From Clostridiales bacterium (GTDB taxonomy: Bacteria; Bacillota; Clostridia; Oscillospirales; Ruminococcaceae), in the NCBI GenBank assembly GCA_019423685.1, contig JAHZAY010000018.1, forward strand, positions 1 to 20,413: a DNA stretch of 20,413 nt. The letters run 5' to 3'. Made by a program: the position numbers and the translations under genes. A model generated the notes under the pieces. That model made no database searches, was not told where the DNA came from, and saw only the letters and a program-made list of their open reading frames with translations. Shown here in pieces: positions 1-6,631 of the stretch. Numbering within the stretch: the stretch's first letter is position 1; each line of letters opens with the position of its first letter.

Positions 1-55
1 GAACGCTAGCCTGTCACGCTAGAGGTCGTGGGTTCGATCCCCATCCAGGTCGCCA
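1..55 (+). tRNA. tRNA-Asp (GTC), 5' end outside the window
   Basis: This is the 3' part of a tRNA. The anticodon stem is 6-10 with 18-22, and the loop 11-17 carries anticodon GTC at 13-15. A T-arm with GGTTCGATCC follows. The 3' acceptor strand CCAGGTC (45-51), discriminator G (52), as expected for Asp, and encoded CCA (53-55) are all present. The D-arm and 5' acceptor strand lie before the window. It is the first of four closely spaced tRNAs that probably share one transcript. Confidence 0.95.
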
Positions 56-73
56 GCCTATTTTTTAGGCTAT

Positions 74-149
<76 letters not shown>

Positions 150-152
150 TTC

Positions 153-228
153 GCGGGTTTAGCTCATTTGGTAGAGCGCCACCTTGCCAAGGTGGAGGTA
201 GCGAGTTCGAACCTCGTAACCCGCTCCA
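153..228 (+). tRNA. tRNA-Gly (GCC)
   Basis: Complete cloverleaf. Acceptor GCGGGTT (153-159) pairs with AACCCGC (218-224), the discriminator is T, and CCA is encoded at 226-228. The anticodon loop CTTGCCA carries GCC. Only 3 nt separate it from tRNA-Phe upstream and tRNA-Cys downstream, which indicates a single processed precursor. Confidence 0.97.
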
Positions 229-231
229 GAT

Positions 232-305
<74 letters not shown>

Positions 306-311
306 TCATCT

Positions 312-347
312 AAAAAAGGACCGATTCGTTTGAATCGGTCCTTTTTT
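312..347 (+). terminator. Terminator of the tRNA cluster
   Basis: GGACCGATTC and GAATCGGTCC form a perfect stem around a GTTT loop. It is preceded by an A-run and followed by a T-run, so it could work on either strand. It ends the tRNA operon. Confidence 0.93.
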
Positions 348-431
348 CTGTCCTGCCCCAAAACTCCATCCCCTTGCTTCGATCAAAAGAGAAACGATCT
401 GACAAAATCCAACTCTGCGCAGCGGTAGCGA

Positions 432-504
432 CTTACAAAAACTGGAAAAAACTTCATCCCAGGGCCAAAAAAGAGGGCGCAAGGCCTTGCAAAAACTGGA
501 AAAA
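432..504 (+). repeat. Direct repeat in the spo0A leader
   Basis: Two copies of a 19-bp sequence ending in CAAAAACTGGAAAAA lie at 432-450 and 486-504, with one difference between them, 54 bp apart. The CTGGAAA of the second copy also has an inverted partner, TTTCCAG, at 517-523. The rest of 348-578 holds no gene. The repeats may be regulatory sites for spo0A, but I do not recognise a known operator. No good 0A box or sigma-H promoter could be assigned with confidence. Confidence 0.5.
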
Positions 505-515
505 TATGGTAATCT
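487..515 (+). promoter_or_regulatory. Possible spo0A promoter
   Basis: TTGCAA (487-492), 17 bp, then TAATCT (510-515). The -35 is fair and the -10 is poor. It overlaps the second copy of the leader repeat. The position, about 60 bp before the spo0A start, fits a promoter, but this is a weak call. Confidence 0.35.
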
Positions 516-578
516 ATTTCCAGTAATTTCCATTTGCGTGAAAAAAGACAAAAAAATTCAGATATGGAGGAATCTTCT

Positions 579-1352
579 ATGGAGTCTAAACTGCGCGTGC
601 TTCTTTCGGATGATGATAAAGAATTCTGTTCCCGGTGTACGGCTACCCTGCGTGGCTGCGGGTTTGAGACAACCGTTGCGCCAAAGGACGGTCACCTGAT
701 TCTGGAGATGATCCGCGACTTTCAGCCCGATGTGGTGCTGATGGATGTCTTTATGCCCTATCTGGACGCCATCGGTGTGGTCCATCAGGTGCGGGAGACC
801 GGCATCAATCCGCCGGTCTTTATGGTCATCTCGACCTACTCCAATCCCATCCTGGAGCGGCAGCTGGTCTCCTGCGGAGTTTCCTACTGCTTTTTAAAGC
901 CGATCGACCCGCAGCTGGTCGCCCAGCGCATCTCCCAGCTGGCCGGCAAGGGCGGCGAACAGCTCCAGCCCGCCGCAGCCGAACAGCCAAATCTGGAGGT
1001 GATGGTCACCGAGATCATCCACCAGATCGGCATCCCCGCCCACATCAAGGGCTATCAGTACCTGCGCGACGGCATCCTTCTGGCGGTCAAGGACCACAAC
1101 ATGATCAATTCGGTCACAAAGCTGCTCTATCCCACCATCGCCAAGCTGCGCGACACCACCTCCAGCCGCGTCGAGCGCGCCATCCGCCACGCCATCGAGG
1201 TCGCGTGGGACCGCGGCGACGTCGATGTGCTCAACTCCTACTTCGGCTACACCATCCGCAACACCCGCGGCAAGCCCACCAACTCCGAGTTTATCGCCAT
1301 GATCGCCGACCACATCAAATTGCAGCTTAAAAATAACAATGCGGCCCACTAA
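579..1352 (+). CDS. spo0A: Sporulation master response regulator Spo0A
   Basis: 257 aa. The N-terminal receiver domain (about 4-122) has the acidic pocket DDD at 11-13, phosphoacceptor D56 in VVLMDVFMP, and K107 in FLKPID. The C-terminal Spo0A DNA-binding domain (about 140-250) has the near-invariant blocks IPAHIKGYQYLR, SRVERAIRHAIEVAW and KPTNSEFIAM. Spo0A is the final phosphorelay target and binds 0A boxes to start sporulation and the stationary-phase switch. The ATG at 579 was chosen over an upstream TTG at 534 because GGAGG (566-570) is correctly spaced and the protein then begins just before the receiver fold. Upstream are tRNAs rather than spoIVB, its usual neighbour in Bacillus. It is a single-gene unit ended by a strong terminator. 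Its presence implies a spore-forming lineage, although it cannot prove that this strain sporulates. Confidence 0.97.
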   Translation: MESKLRVLLSDDDKEFCSRCTATLRGCGFETTVAPKDGHLILEMIRDFQPDVVLMDVFMPYLDAIGVVHQVRETGINPPVFMVISTYSNPILERQLVSCGVSYCFLKPIDPQLVAQRISQLAGKGGEQLQPAAAEQPNLEVMVTEIIHQIGIPAHIKGYQYLRDGILLAVKDHNMINSVTKLLYPTIAKLRDTTSSRVERAIRHAIEVAWDRGDVDVLNSYFGYTIRNTRGKPTNSEFIAMIADHIKLQLKNNNAAH

Positions 1353-1367
1353 CGGCCTGAGCTGACC

Positions 1368-1396
1368 GCCCGCCAGAATGTTCTGGCGGGCTTTTT
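1368..1396 (+). terminator. spo0A terminator
   Basis: GCCCGCCAGAA and TTCTGGCGGGC pair perfectly around a minimal loop and are followed by TTTTT. It lies 16 nt after the spo0A stop. Confidence 0.92.
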
Positions 1397-1458
1397 GCTT
1401 TTTGTCCGCCGCACAAATCCGCCCTCAAAAAACTTTTTTCCCATTTGTCTTTTTGCTG

Positions 1459-1487
1459 TAGACAAAGCCGCCGCGACGGGGTATACT
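1459..1487 (+). promoter_or_regulatory. Promoter of the nucleotidyltransferase-kinase operon
   Basis: TAGACA (1459-1464), exactly 17 bp, TATACT (1482-1487), each one base from consensus. The RBS AGGGAGG (1507-1513) and ATG (1521) follow within 35 bp, so the leader is short and leaves little room for a riboswitch. Confidence 0.8.
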
Positions 1488-1520
1488 GGAAAAAAAGCTT
1501 GTCACAGGGAGGACAACAGC

Positions 1521-2432
1521 ATGAAGAAACCGGTTTTGGTGGTGCTGGCGGCGGGGATGGGCAGCCGCTACCACGGATTAAAGCAGATCGACCCGATGGG
1601 CAGCCACGGGGAAAAGATTCTGGACTATTCGGTGTACGATGCGCACCGCGCGGGCTTTGAGACGGTGGTCTTTGTCATCAAGCCCGAGATGCAGCAGGAG
1701 TTTGAGCGTCAGGTCGCCGGACGGATGCGCCCCTTTGTGCAGGTGCGCTACGCCCTGCAAACGCTGGAAAAGCTGCCGCAGGGCTTTGCTGTCCCCGCAG
1801 GGCGCACCAAGCCCTGGGGCACCGGACACGCCCTGCTGTGCGCAGCACAGGCCATCGACGCCCCCTTTGCGGTCATCAACGCCGACGACTACTACGGCCC
1901 CAGCGGCTACCAGCAGCTGTTTGCGCTGCTCTGCCACAGCCAGGACAGCTGCGCCATGGTGGCCTATCCGCTGCAAAGCACCATCAGCCCCAGCGGCCAC
2001 GTCTCCCGCGGCATCTGTCAGGTGCGGGAGGATGGGACGCTGCAAAGCGTCACCGAGCGCACCTGGATTGAGCAGCGGGCCGATGGCATCGGCTACAGCG
2101 AGGACGAGGGGCGCAGCTTCACCCCGCTGGACGGCAGGGTGCCGGTCTCGATGAACTTTTGGGGATTCCCACAGCGCTTTTTGCAGCGGGTGGAGCAGGA
2201 TTTCCCCGACTTTCTGCGCGGGGCGCTGGAGCGCGACCCGATGAAGGCCGAGTACTTCCTGCCGTCGATCGTCAGCCGGATGATCGAGCAGGAGGGCGCA
2301 AAGGTGCAGGTGCTGCACAGCACCGACCGCTGGTACGGGGTGACCTATCCGCAGGACAAGCAGACGGTGGTACAGGCGCTGGCCCAGCTGACAGAGCAGG
2401 GGGTATATCCGCCGGCACTTTGGCAGCGGTAG
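1521..2432 (+). CDS. Sugar-1-phosphate nucleotidyltransferase (NTP_transferase fold)
   Basis: 303 aa, cytosolic. The N-terminal nucleotide-binding signature LAAGMGSRYHGLKQ (about 9-22), the loop KPWGTGHALL (97-106) and the metal-binding NADDYYG (120-126) are those of the family that joins a sugar 1-phosphate to an NTP and releases pyrophosphate. ATG 1521 is preferred to an upstream in-frame start at 1395 because of the RBS AGGGAGG and because the fold begins at residue 4. The downstream gene is a NahK-like kinase 38 bp away. That pairing suggests the substrate is the 1-phosphate made by the kinase, perhaps N-acetylhexosamine-1-P giving UDP-HexNAc. The substrate is inferred from context and is not visible in motifs. 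There is no left-handed beta-helix acetyltransferase domain, so it is not a full GlmU. Confidence 0.88.
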   Translation: MKKPVLVVLAAGMGSRYHGLKQIDPMGSHGEKILDYSVYDAHRAGFETVVFVIKPEMQQEFERQVAGRMRPFVQVRYALQTLEKLPQGFAVPAGRTKPWGTGHALLCAAQAIDAPFAVINADDYYGPSGYQQLFALLCHSQDSCAMVAYPLQSTISPSGHVSRGICQVREDGTLQSVTERTWIEQRADGIGYSEDEGRSFTPLDGRVPVSMNFWGFPQRFLQRVEQDFPDFLRGALERDPMKAEYFLPSIVSRMIEQEGAKVQVLHSTDRWYGVTYPQDKQTVVQALAQLTEQGVYPPALWQR

Positions 2433-2470
2433 GGGAATAGATTTTGTATAAACAGGAGAGGAATACAGCG

Positions 2471-3544
2471 ATGGAGAGGGCACAACAGGCGCTGCACGCA
2501 TGGGGCAAGCTCGGGGAAATCGAGCAGGCAGTCCCCTTTGGCAGCGGACACATCAACGACACCTACCTTGTCACCGGGCGGCAGGGAAGGTACATCTTGC
2601 AGCGCATCAACACCAATACCTTCCGGGATGTGGACGGCCTGATGCAAAACATCCAGCGGGTGACCCGCTTTTTGACCGAGCAGGTCCGCAAGGCGGGGGG
2701 AGACACCCGGCGGGAGAGCATGCAGGTGATCCCCTGCGACGATGGGAGGTTGTATGTGCGGGAGAGCGACGGCAGCTGCTGGCGGATGCTCACCTACATC
2801 GAGGGCAGCGTCTGCCTGCAAAAGGCGCGCCAGCCGCAGGACCTGTACGAGTGCGCGGCGGCCTTTGGGCGGTTCCAGCGCCTGCTGGGGGGCTTTGACG
2901 CGGCAAGCCTCACCCAGACCATCCCGCACTTCCACGACACCCCCAAACGCCTGCGCGACCTTGTGGCGGCGGCGCAGGCAGACAAGCTGGGCCGGGTGCG
3001 CCAGGTGCAGCCGGAGCTGGACTTTGTCCTGGCGCGGCAGGAGGACTGCGGCTACCTGTACCAGCTTCAGCAAAGCGGCCAGCTGCCGCTGCGGGTCACC
3101 CACAACGACACCAAGCTCAACAATGTGCTGTTGGACGAAAAGACGATGAAGGGGCTGTGCGTCATCGACCTGGACACGGTGATGCCGGGACTTTCGGCGC
3201 ACGACTTCGGGGACACCGTCCGCTTTGGCGCCAACGACTGCCGCGAGGACGAGCAGGATCAGAGCAAGGTGCACTTTTTGCCGCAGCTGTACCGGGTGTG
3301 CGAGGAGGGCTTTTTGCAGCAGGCCGGGGAGGTGCTCACCGCCCTGGAAAGGCAGACGCTGCGCTGGGGGGCAAAGCTGATGACCCTGGAGTGCGGGATG
3401 CGCTTTTTGACCGACTTTTTAGAGGGGGACAGCTACTTTAAGATCGAGCGCCCGATGCAAAACCTCGACCGCGCCCGCACCCAGTTTACCCTGGTGCGCC
3501 AGATGGAGGCGTGCTGGGACGCACTGGAACACAAAGAAAGCTGA
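2471..3544 (+). CDS. NahK-like anomeric sugar kinase (APH/choline kinase fold)
   Basis: 357 aa, close to the length of N-acetylhexosamine 1-kinase (NahK, about 359 aa). The N lobe has FGSGHINDTYLV (23-34), a nucleotide-loop signature of this family. The catalytic loop is THNDTKLNNVLLD (210-222) and the metal-binding segment is VIDLDTVMPG (231-240). NahK phosphorylates GlcNAc or GalNAc at C1 in the lacto-N-biose/galacto-N-biose salvage route. Family assignment is good, but the exact sugar is inferred. The ATG at 2471 follows AGGAGAGG (2454-2461). It is translationally close to the preceding nucleotidyltransferase, so kinase and pyrophosphorylase probably form a two-step salvage of free sugar to nucleotide sugar. 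Annotation as an aminoglycoside phosphotransferase would be misleading. Confidence 0.82.
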   Translation: MERAQQALHAWGKLGEIEQAVPFGSGHINDTYLVTGRQGRYILQRINTNTFRDVDGLMQNIQRVTRFLTEQVRKAGGDTRRESMQVIPCDDGRLYVRESDGSCWRMLTYIEGSVCLQKARQPQDLYECAAAFGRFQRLLGGFDAASLTQTIPHFHDTPKRLRDLVAAAQADKLGRVRQVQPELDFVLARQEDCGYLYQLQQSGQLPLRVTHNDTKLNNVLLDEKTMKGLCVIDLDTVMPGLSAHDFGDTVRFGANDCREDEQDQSKVHFLPQLYRVCEEGFLQQAGEVLTALERQTLRWGAKLMTLECGMRFLTDFLEGDSYFKIERPMQNLDRARTQFTLVRQMEACWDALEHKES

Positions 3545-3564
3545 GGCAAAAGAAAATATGGGGC

Positions 3565-3597
3565 AAAAAAAGACCTCCCTTTTGGGGAGGCCTTTTT
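3565..3597. terminator. Shared bidirectional terminator
   Basis: CCTCCC and GGGAGG form the stem, extended by an A-run on one side and a T-run on the other. It lies between the convergent kinase (stop 3544) and the PPK2 gene (stop 3608), so it can end both transcripts. Confidence 0.8.
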
Positions 3598-3607
3598 GCG
3601 TTTGCGG

Positions 3608-5155
3608 TTATTTTTCCTTTCGGGTCTGCTTTGCCTTTTGGATTGCCTCTTCCAGCGCCTCGGTCAGCAGCCGCAGCGTCTTGATGCGGGCATAGTACTT
3701 GCAGTTGGATTCGATGATGTGCCACGGCGCATAGGTGGTGTTGGTGCGCTGGAGCATCTGGTCGATGGCCTGCTCATATTCGTCCCACTTTTCGCGGTTG
3801 CGCCAGTCCTCGTCGCTGAGCTTCCAGCGCTTGTCCGGGTCGTCCCTGCGCTGCTCAAAGCGCTGCAGCTGGGTGTCCTTGTCGATCTGAATCCAGAATT
3901 TGAGCAGCACCGCCCCCGCATCGGTCAGCTGGCGCTCAAATTCGTTGATCTCGGTGTAGGCGCGCTTCCAGTCGCGCTCGGAGCAGAAGCCCTCCAGCCG
4001 CTCCACCATCACCCGGCCGTACCAGGTGCGGTCAAAGATGACGATGTGTCCGGCCTTGGGCAGCTTTTCCCAAAACCGCCACAGATAGTGCCGCGCCAGC
4101 TCATAGGGCTTGGGGGAGGCGATGGGCACCACCTCATAGCCGCGCGGGTCCAGCGCACCGGCAATCCGCTTGATGTTGCCGCCCTTGCCGGCTGCATCCC
4201 ACCCCTCATAGGCCAGGATGACCGGGATCTTCCAGCGGTAGATCTGGTTGTGCAGTTCGGAGAGCCGCTGCTGGTAGCGGCGCAGCTGCTCCTTGTACTC
4301 CTTGCGGCTCATCTGCTGGTCCAGCGCCACGTCGGAGAGCTTTTCCACCGGCAGCAGCGGGAACTGCTGGTCCAGCGGGTTAAAGGCCGGCTCCGGGTGC
4401 TCCGGCGGCCAGTTGTTGTCCCGCTTTTGTTCCAGCGCCCCCTCGATGGCGCCGCACAGCACGTTCAGGCAGTCGATCTCCGACTGCTTGCGGTGGGTCG
4501 AGTCGATGATGTGCCACGGGGCAAAGGGCAGGTTGTTGGCGTCCAGATAGCGCGAAAAGCTCTCCAGCTCCCGCTCGTAGTGGTCGTTCTGCCACAGGTC
4601 GTGCTCGCTGACCCGCCAGGCGGTGTCCGGGTCCTGCTGCAGCTGCTCGATGCGCTGGCGCTGCTCCTTGCGGCTGATGTGCAAAAACAGCTTGACCAAC
4701 AGATAGCCGTTGTCGAACAGCTGCCGCTCAAAGATGTTGATCTGTTCCATCCGCTTTTGCAGCGCGTCGCCCTCCAGCTGTCCGGCCTGCTCTTCGCGGA
4801 TGGTCTGGTCCATCCAGCCGGAATCTAAAAAGAGAAACTGGCCGTTTTCGGGGATCTGCTTGATGTGCCGGTACAAAAATGGGCGGGCGCGCTCCTCGGC
4901 GGTGGGGGCGTTGGTCGAGACCACCCGGAAAAAGCGCGGGTCCATCTGGCTGATCATCTTGGCGATCCGCCCGCCCTTGCCGGAGGTGCCCCAGCCCTCC
5001 ACCAGCACGATCACCGGCAGACGGTTCTCCTTGACCTGCAATTGCAGCTGTTCCATCCGCTCGCTCAGGCGTTTGACCTCCTTTTTTTGCTGCTCTTTGG
5101 AGAGGGCAGAAGGGGCAAAGGGAAACTGTTTTAAAAGAGTGTTTTGATAGCGCAT
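3608..5155 (-). CDS. pap: Two-domain polyphosphate:AMP phosphotransferase (PPK2 class II, PAP)
   Basis: 515 aa, cytosolic. Two tandem PPK2 domains are visible. Domain 1 (about 30-245) has Walker A EGWGTSGKGG (53-62), but its Walker B/lid reads FLDSGWMDQ (109-117). Domain 2 (about 285-510) has EGWDAAGKGG (317-326) and the intact FDRTWYGRVMVERLEGF (374-390). Class II PPK2 enzymes of this fused form transfer phosphate from polyphosphate to AMP to give ADP. The loss of the D-R-x-W-Y motif in domain 1 suggests that only the C-terminal domain is catalytic, as in other fused members. ATG 5155 is preceded by AGGAGGT, and the longer in-frame upstream extension is hydrophobic and unlike the family. It stands alone, with no ppk or ppx nearby. 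Confidence 0.93.
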   Translation of the reverse strand: MRYQNTLLKQFPFAPSALSKEQQKKEVKRLSERMEQLQLQVKENRLPVIVLVEGWGTSGKGGRIAKMISQMDPRFFRVVSTNAPTAEERARPFLYRHIKQIPENGQFLFLDSGWMDQTIREEQAGQLEGDALQKRMEQINIFERQLFDNGYLLVKLFLHISRKEQRQRIEQLQQDPDTAWRVSEHDLWQNDHYERELESFSRYLDANNLPFAPWHIIDSTHRKQSEIDCLNVLCGAIEGALEQKRDNNWPPEHPEPAFNPLDQQFPLLPVEKLSDVALDQQMSRKEYKEQLRRYQQRLSELHNQIYRWKIPVILAYEGWDAAGKGGNIKRIAGALDPRGYEVVPIASPKPYELARHYLWRFWEKLPKAGHIVIFDRTWYGRVMVERLEGFCSERDWKRAYTEINEFERQLTDAGAVLLKFWIQIDKDTQLQRFEQRRDDPDKRWKLSDEDWRNREKWDEYEQAIDQMLQRTNTTYAPWHIIESNCKYYARIKTLRLLTEALEEAIQKAKQTRKEK

Positions 5156-5201
5156 GATAAACCTCCTGTTCATCTGAAATAGGAAAAGACAAAAGAAAAA
5201 C

Positions 5202-5230
5202 TTGTAAAATCGCGGTAAATCCATTATAAT
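5202..5230 (+). promoter_or_regulatory. Promoter toward the CAP-domain gene, with palindromic -10
   Basis: TTGTAA (5202-5207), 17 bp, TATAAT (5225-5230). The -10 lies in the perfect palindrome CCATTATAATGG (5221-5232), so the minus strand also carries TATAAT (5223-5228) facing the PPK2 gene, although with a poor -35. The CAP-gene leader would be about 125 nt and the pap leader about 60 nt. Confidence 0.55.
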
Positions 5231-5360
5231 GGGGAAAAGGTTTTCCTTTATTTTACTACTACGATAAAGCAAAAACAATTGCGCAAAGAAAACATTTTAT
5301 GAATCCTTTGCGACAGGAAAGATAAAAAAGCAGAATGCAACAGTACAAAAAGGAGAAGGG

Positions 5361-5918
5361 ATGAGTGCGATGAACAAAAAATTACTGGTTGTGGCGGCGG
5401 TGTGCCTGATTATGTCTGCGCTGCCGACCGAAGCCTGTGCGGCGCTGGGCAAACCGGGCGTGCCGAACGTCAGCGTCCAGCAGGAACAGACCGGCGGCCG
5501 GGTGGTGAAGGCCGCAAAGGAAACCGAAGAGGAGACGGCCAAGTGGCAGCAGGAGATGCTCGAGAGCGTCAACGCCCAGCGCAAAAAGGCCGGCCTGCCC
5601 GCACTGACCCTCAACGAGGAGATCTGCAAGGCCGCCCAGGTGCGCGCCAAGGAGTGCAAAGAGAAGTACAGCCACACCCGTCCGAACAAGCAGTCCTGCA
5701 AGACGGCGATGGACGAGCAGGGGGTGGAGTACTCCTGGTGGGGAGAAAACATCAACGAGAAGCAAAAGACCGTCGCCTCGGCGATGAAGTCCTGGATGGC
5801 CTCCGACGGGCACAAGGCCAACATCCTGAACAAAAACTTTACTCAGGTCGGATTTGGCCGCGCAAAGGGCAGCGACGGCAGCTACTATTGGGTGCAGCTT
5901 TTTGCAAAGACCAAATAA
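5361..5918 (+). CDS. Secreted CAP/SCP-domain protein
   Basis: 185 aa. A signal peptide (MSAMNKKLLVVAAVCLIMSA..., about 1-27) is followed by a short linker and a CAP domain (about 60-183). The domain is recognised from MLESVNAQRKKAGLPALTLNE, the cysteine-bounded ECKEKYSHTRP stretch, WWGENIN, and the C-terminal WMASDGHKANILNKNFTQVGFG with YYWVQLFAK. The bacterial CAP family (YkwD-like) is extracellular or envelope-associated and its biochemical role is mostly unknown. ATG 5361 has AGGAG at 5351-5355, and an in-frame ATG at 5370 is an alternative. The mature N terminus AALGKPG is shared with the secreted transglutaminase-like protein at 19254, nearly base for base. No clear terminator follows; the 220 bp to the next gene are AT-rich. 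Confidence 0.9.
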   Translation: MSAMNKKLLVVAAVCLIMSALPTEACAALGKPGVPNVSVQQEQTGGRVVKAAKETEEETAKWQQEMLESVNAQRKKAGLPALTLNEEICKAAQVRAKECKEKYSHTRPNKQSCKTAMDEQGVEYSWWGENINEKQKTVASAMKSWMASDGHKANILNKNFTQVGFGRAKGSDGSYYWVQLFAKTK

Positions 5919-6063
5919 TCCTTTTGCACCGATAGGCGACCAATCTTATCTGCTAGAACAACATTAGATTGTCAAAATTGTCCATCCGGTGAAAGCTTTA
6001 CGAAAAAAAAACAAAAAAAAACAAAGTATTTGTAAACAATTTTAAAGCTTTTTGCGATTTGGA

Positions 6064-6092
6064 TTGACAGAAAGCATCTAAGATGGTAGGCT
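6064..6092 (+). promoter_or_regulatory. Probable promoter of the BlaI-type gene
   Basis: A consensus -35 TTGACA (6064-6069), 17 bp, then TAGGCT (6087-6092), a poor -10. Just downstream the octamer TATTTTAG occurs twice (6093-6100 and 6116-6123), which might be an operator. The classical BlaI dyad TACA...TGTA is not seen. Confidence 0.5.
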
Positions 6093-6138
6093 TATTTTAG
6101 TGAGAAGGCTCATCCTATTTTAGAAAGGTTGTGTTGAG

Positions 6139-6504
6139 ATGAATTGTGTAAAAATTTCTGAGGCGGAATATCCGTTGATGGAGTACATCTGGGAGAATGC
6201 TCCGATCTCAGCCTCTGCGCTGGCTGCTTATTCCCAGGATGCGTTTCACTGGAAGAAGAATACTACCTACACCGTCATCAAGAGACTGACTCTGCGTGGC
6301 GCTTTGGAAAGACAGGAGCCGGGCTTTATCGTCACTCCGCTGGTCACCAAAGAGGCAGTACAGCAGTCCGAGCTGGAAAACCTGTGCAACCGCATCTTTG
6401 CGGGCTCTTCCGAGGATATGGTCATTTCCTTCCTCTCCAGAGAGTCGGTCGACGAAGAAAAGCTTGCCCAGATCAAAAAGGTAGTTGCGGAGTATCACCG
6501 CTAA
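6139..6504 (+). CDS. BlaI/MecI/CopY-family transcriptional repressor, orphan
   Basis: 121 aa, the usual size for the family. The N-terminal winged helix (about 5-75) shows ISEAEYPLMEYIWENAPISASALA, the recognition region KKNTTYTVIKRLTLRGALER and the wing GFIVTPLVT. A short C-terminal dimerisation helix (about 75-121) ends AQIKKVVAEYHR. Family members repress beta-lactamase, mecA or copper-export genes and are usually paired with the sensor protease BlaR1/MecR1. None is adjacent here, and the next gene is convergent. It may therefore act on targets elsewhere or respond to a different signal. The RBS is weak (AAAGG near 6123). Function beyond DNA binding is not assignable. Confidence 0.88.
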   Translation: MNCVKISEAEYPLMEYIWENAPISASALAAYSQDAFHWKKNTTYTVIKRLTLRGALERQEPGFIVTPLVTKEAVQQSELENLCNRIFAGSSEDMVISFLSRESVDEEKLAQIKKVVAEYHR

Positions 6505-6564
6505 GCGCCGCTTGGGGCAAAAAAAGAAAACTCGTTCATTGGGAAATGGTTTGACTGTGTAAAA

Positions 6565-6609
6565 ACCCTGTCTTTCCGATATAGTATCGGGCGGACAGGG
6601 TGTTTTTTT
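6565..6609. terminator. Terminator between the repressor and the flippase genes
   Basis: CCCTGTC (6566-6572) pairs with GACAGGG (6594-6600), with a second inner stem TCCGAT/ATCGGG and a T7 run (6603-6609). It lies between two convergent genes and may serve both. Confidence 0.82.
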
Positions 6610-6631
6610 GCGCTTTTTTTTGTCCGGGATT

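Noticed and set aside
55..71. Terminator between tRNA-Asp and tRNA-Phe
   Set aside because: The stem AGCCTA/TAGGCT is only 6 bp and its T-run is in the loop rather than after the stem. The tRNAs are better read as one transcript.
1388..1520. Riboswitch before the nucleotidyltransferase gene
   Set aside because: The promoter at 1459-1487 leaves only about 25 nt of leader, too short for a known aptamer.
3596..4828. 410-aa plus-strand frame opposite the PPK2 gene
   Set aside because: Antisense shadow of a clearly conserved gene, with hydrophobic Leu/Val-rich composition typical of the reverse frame and no family signature.
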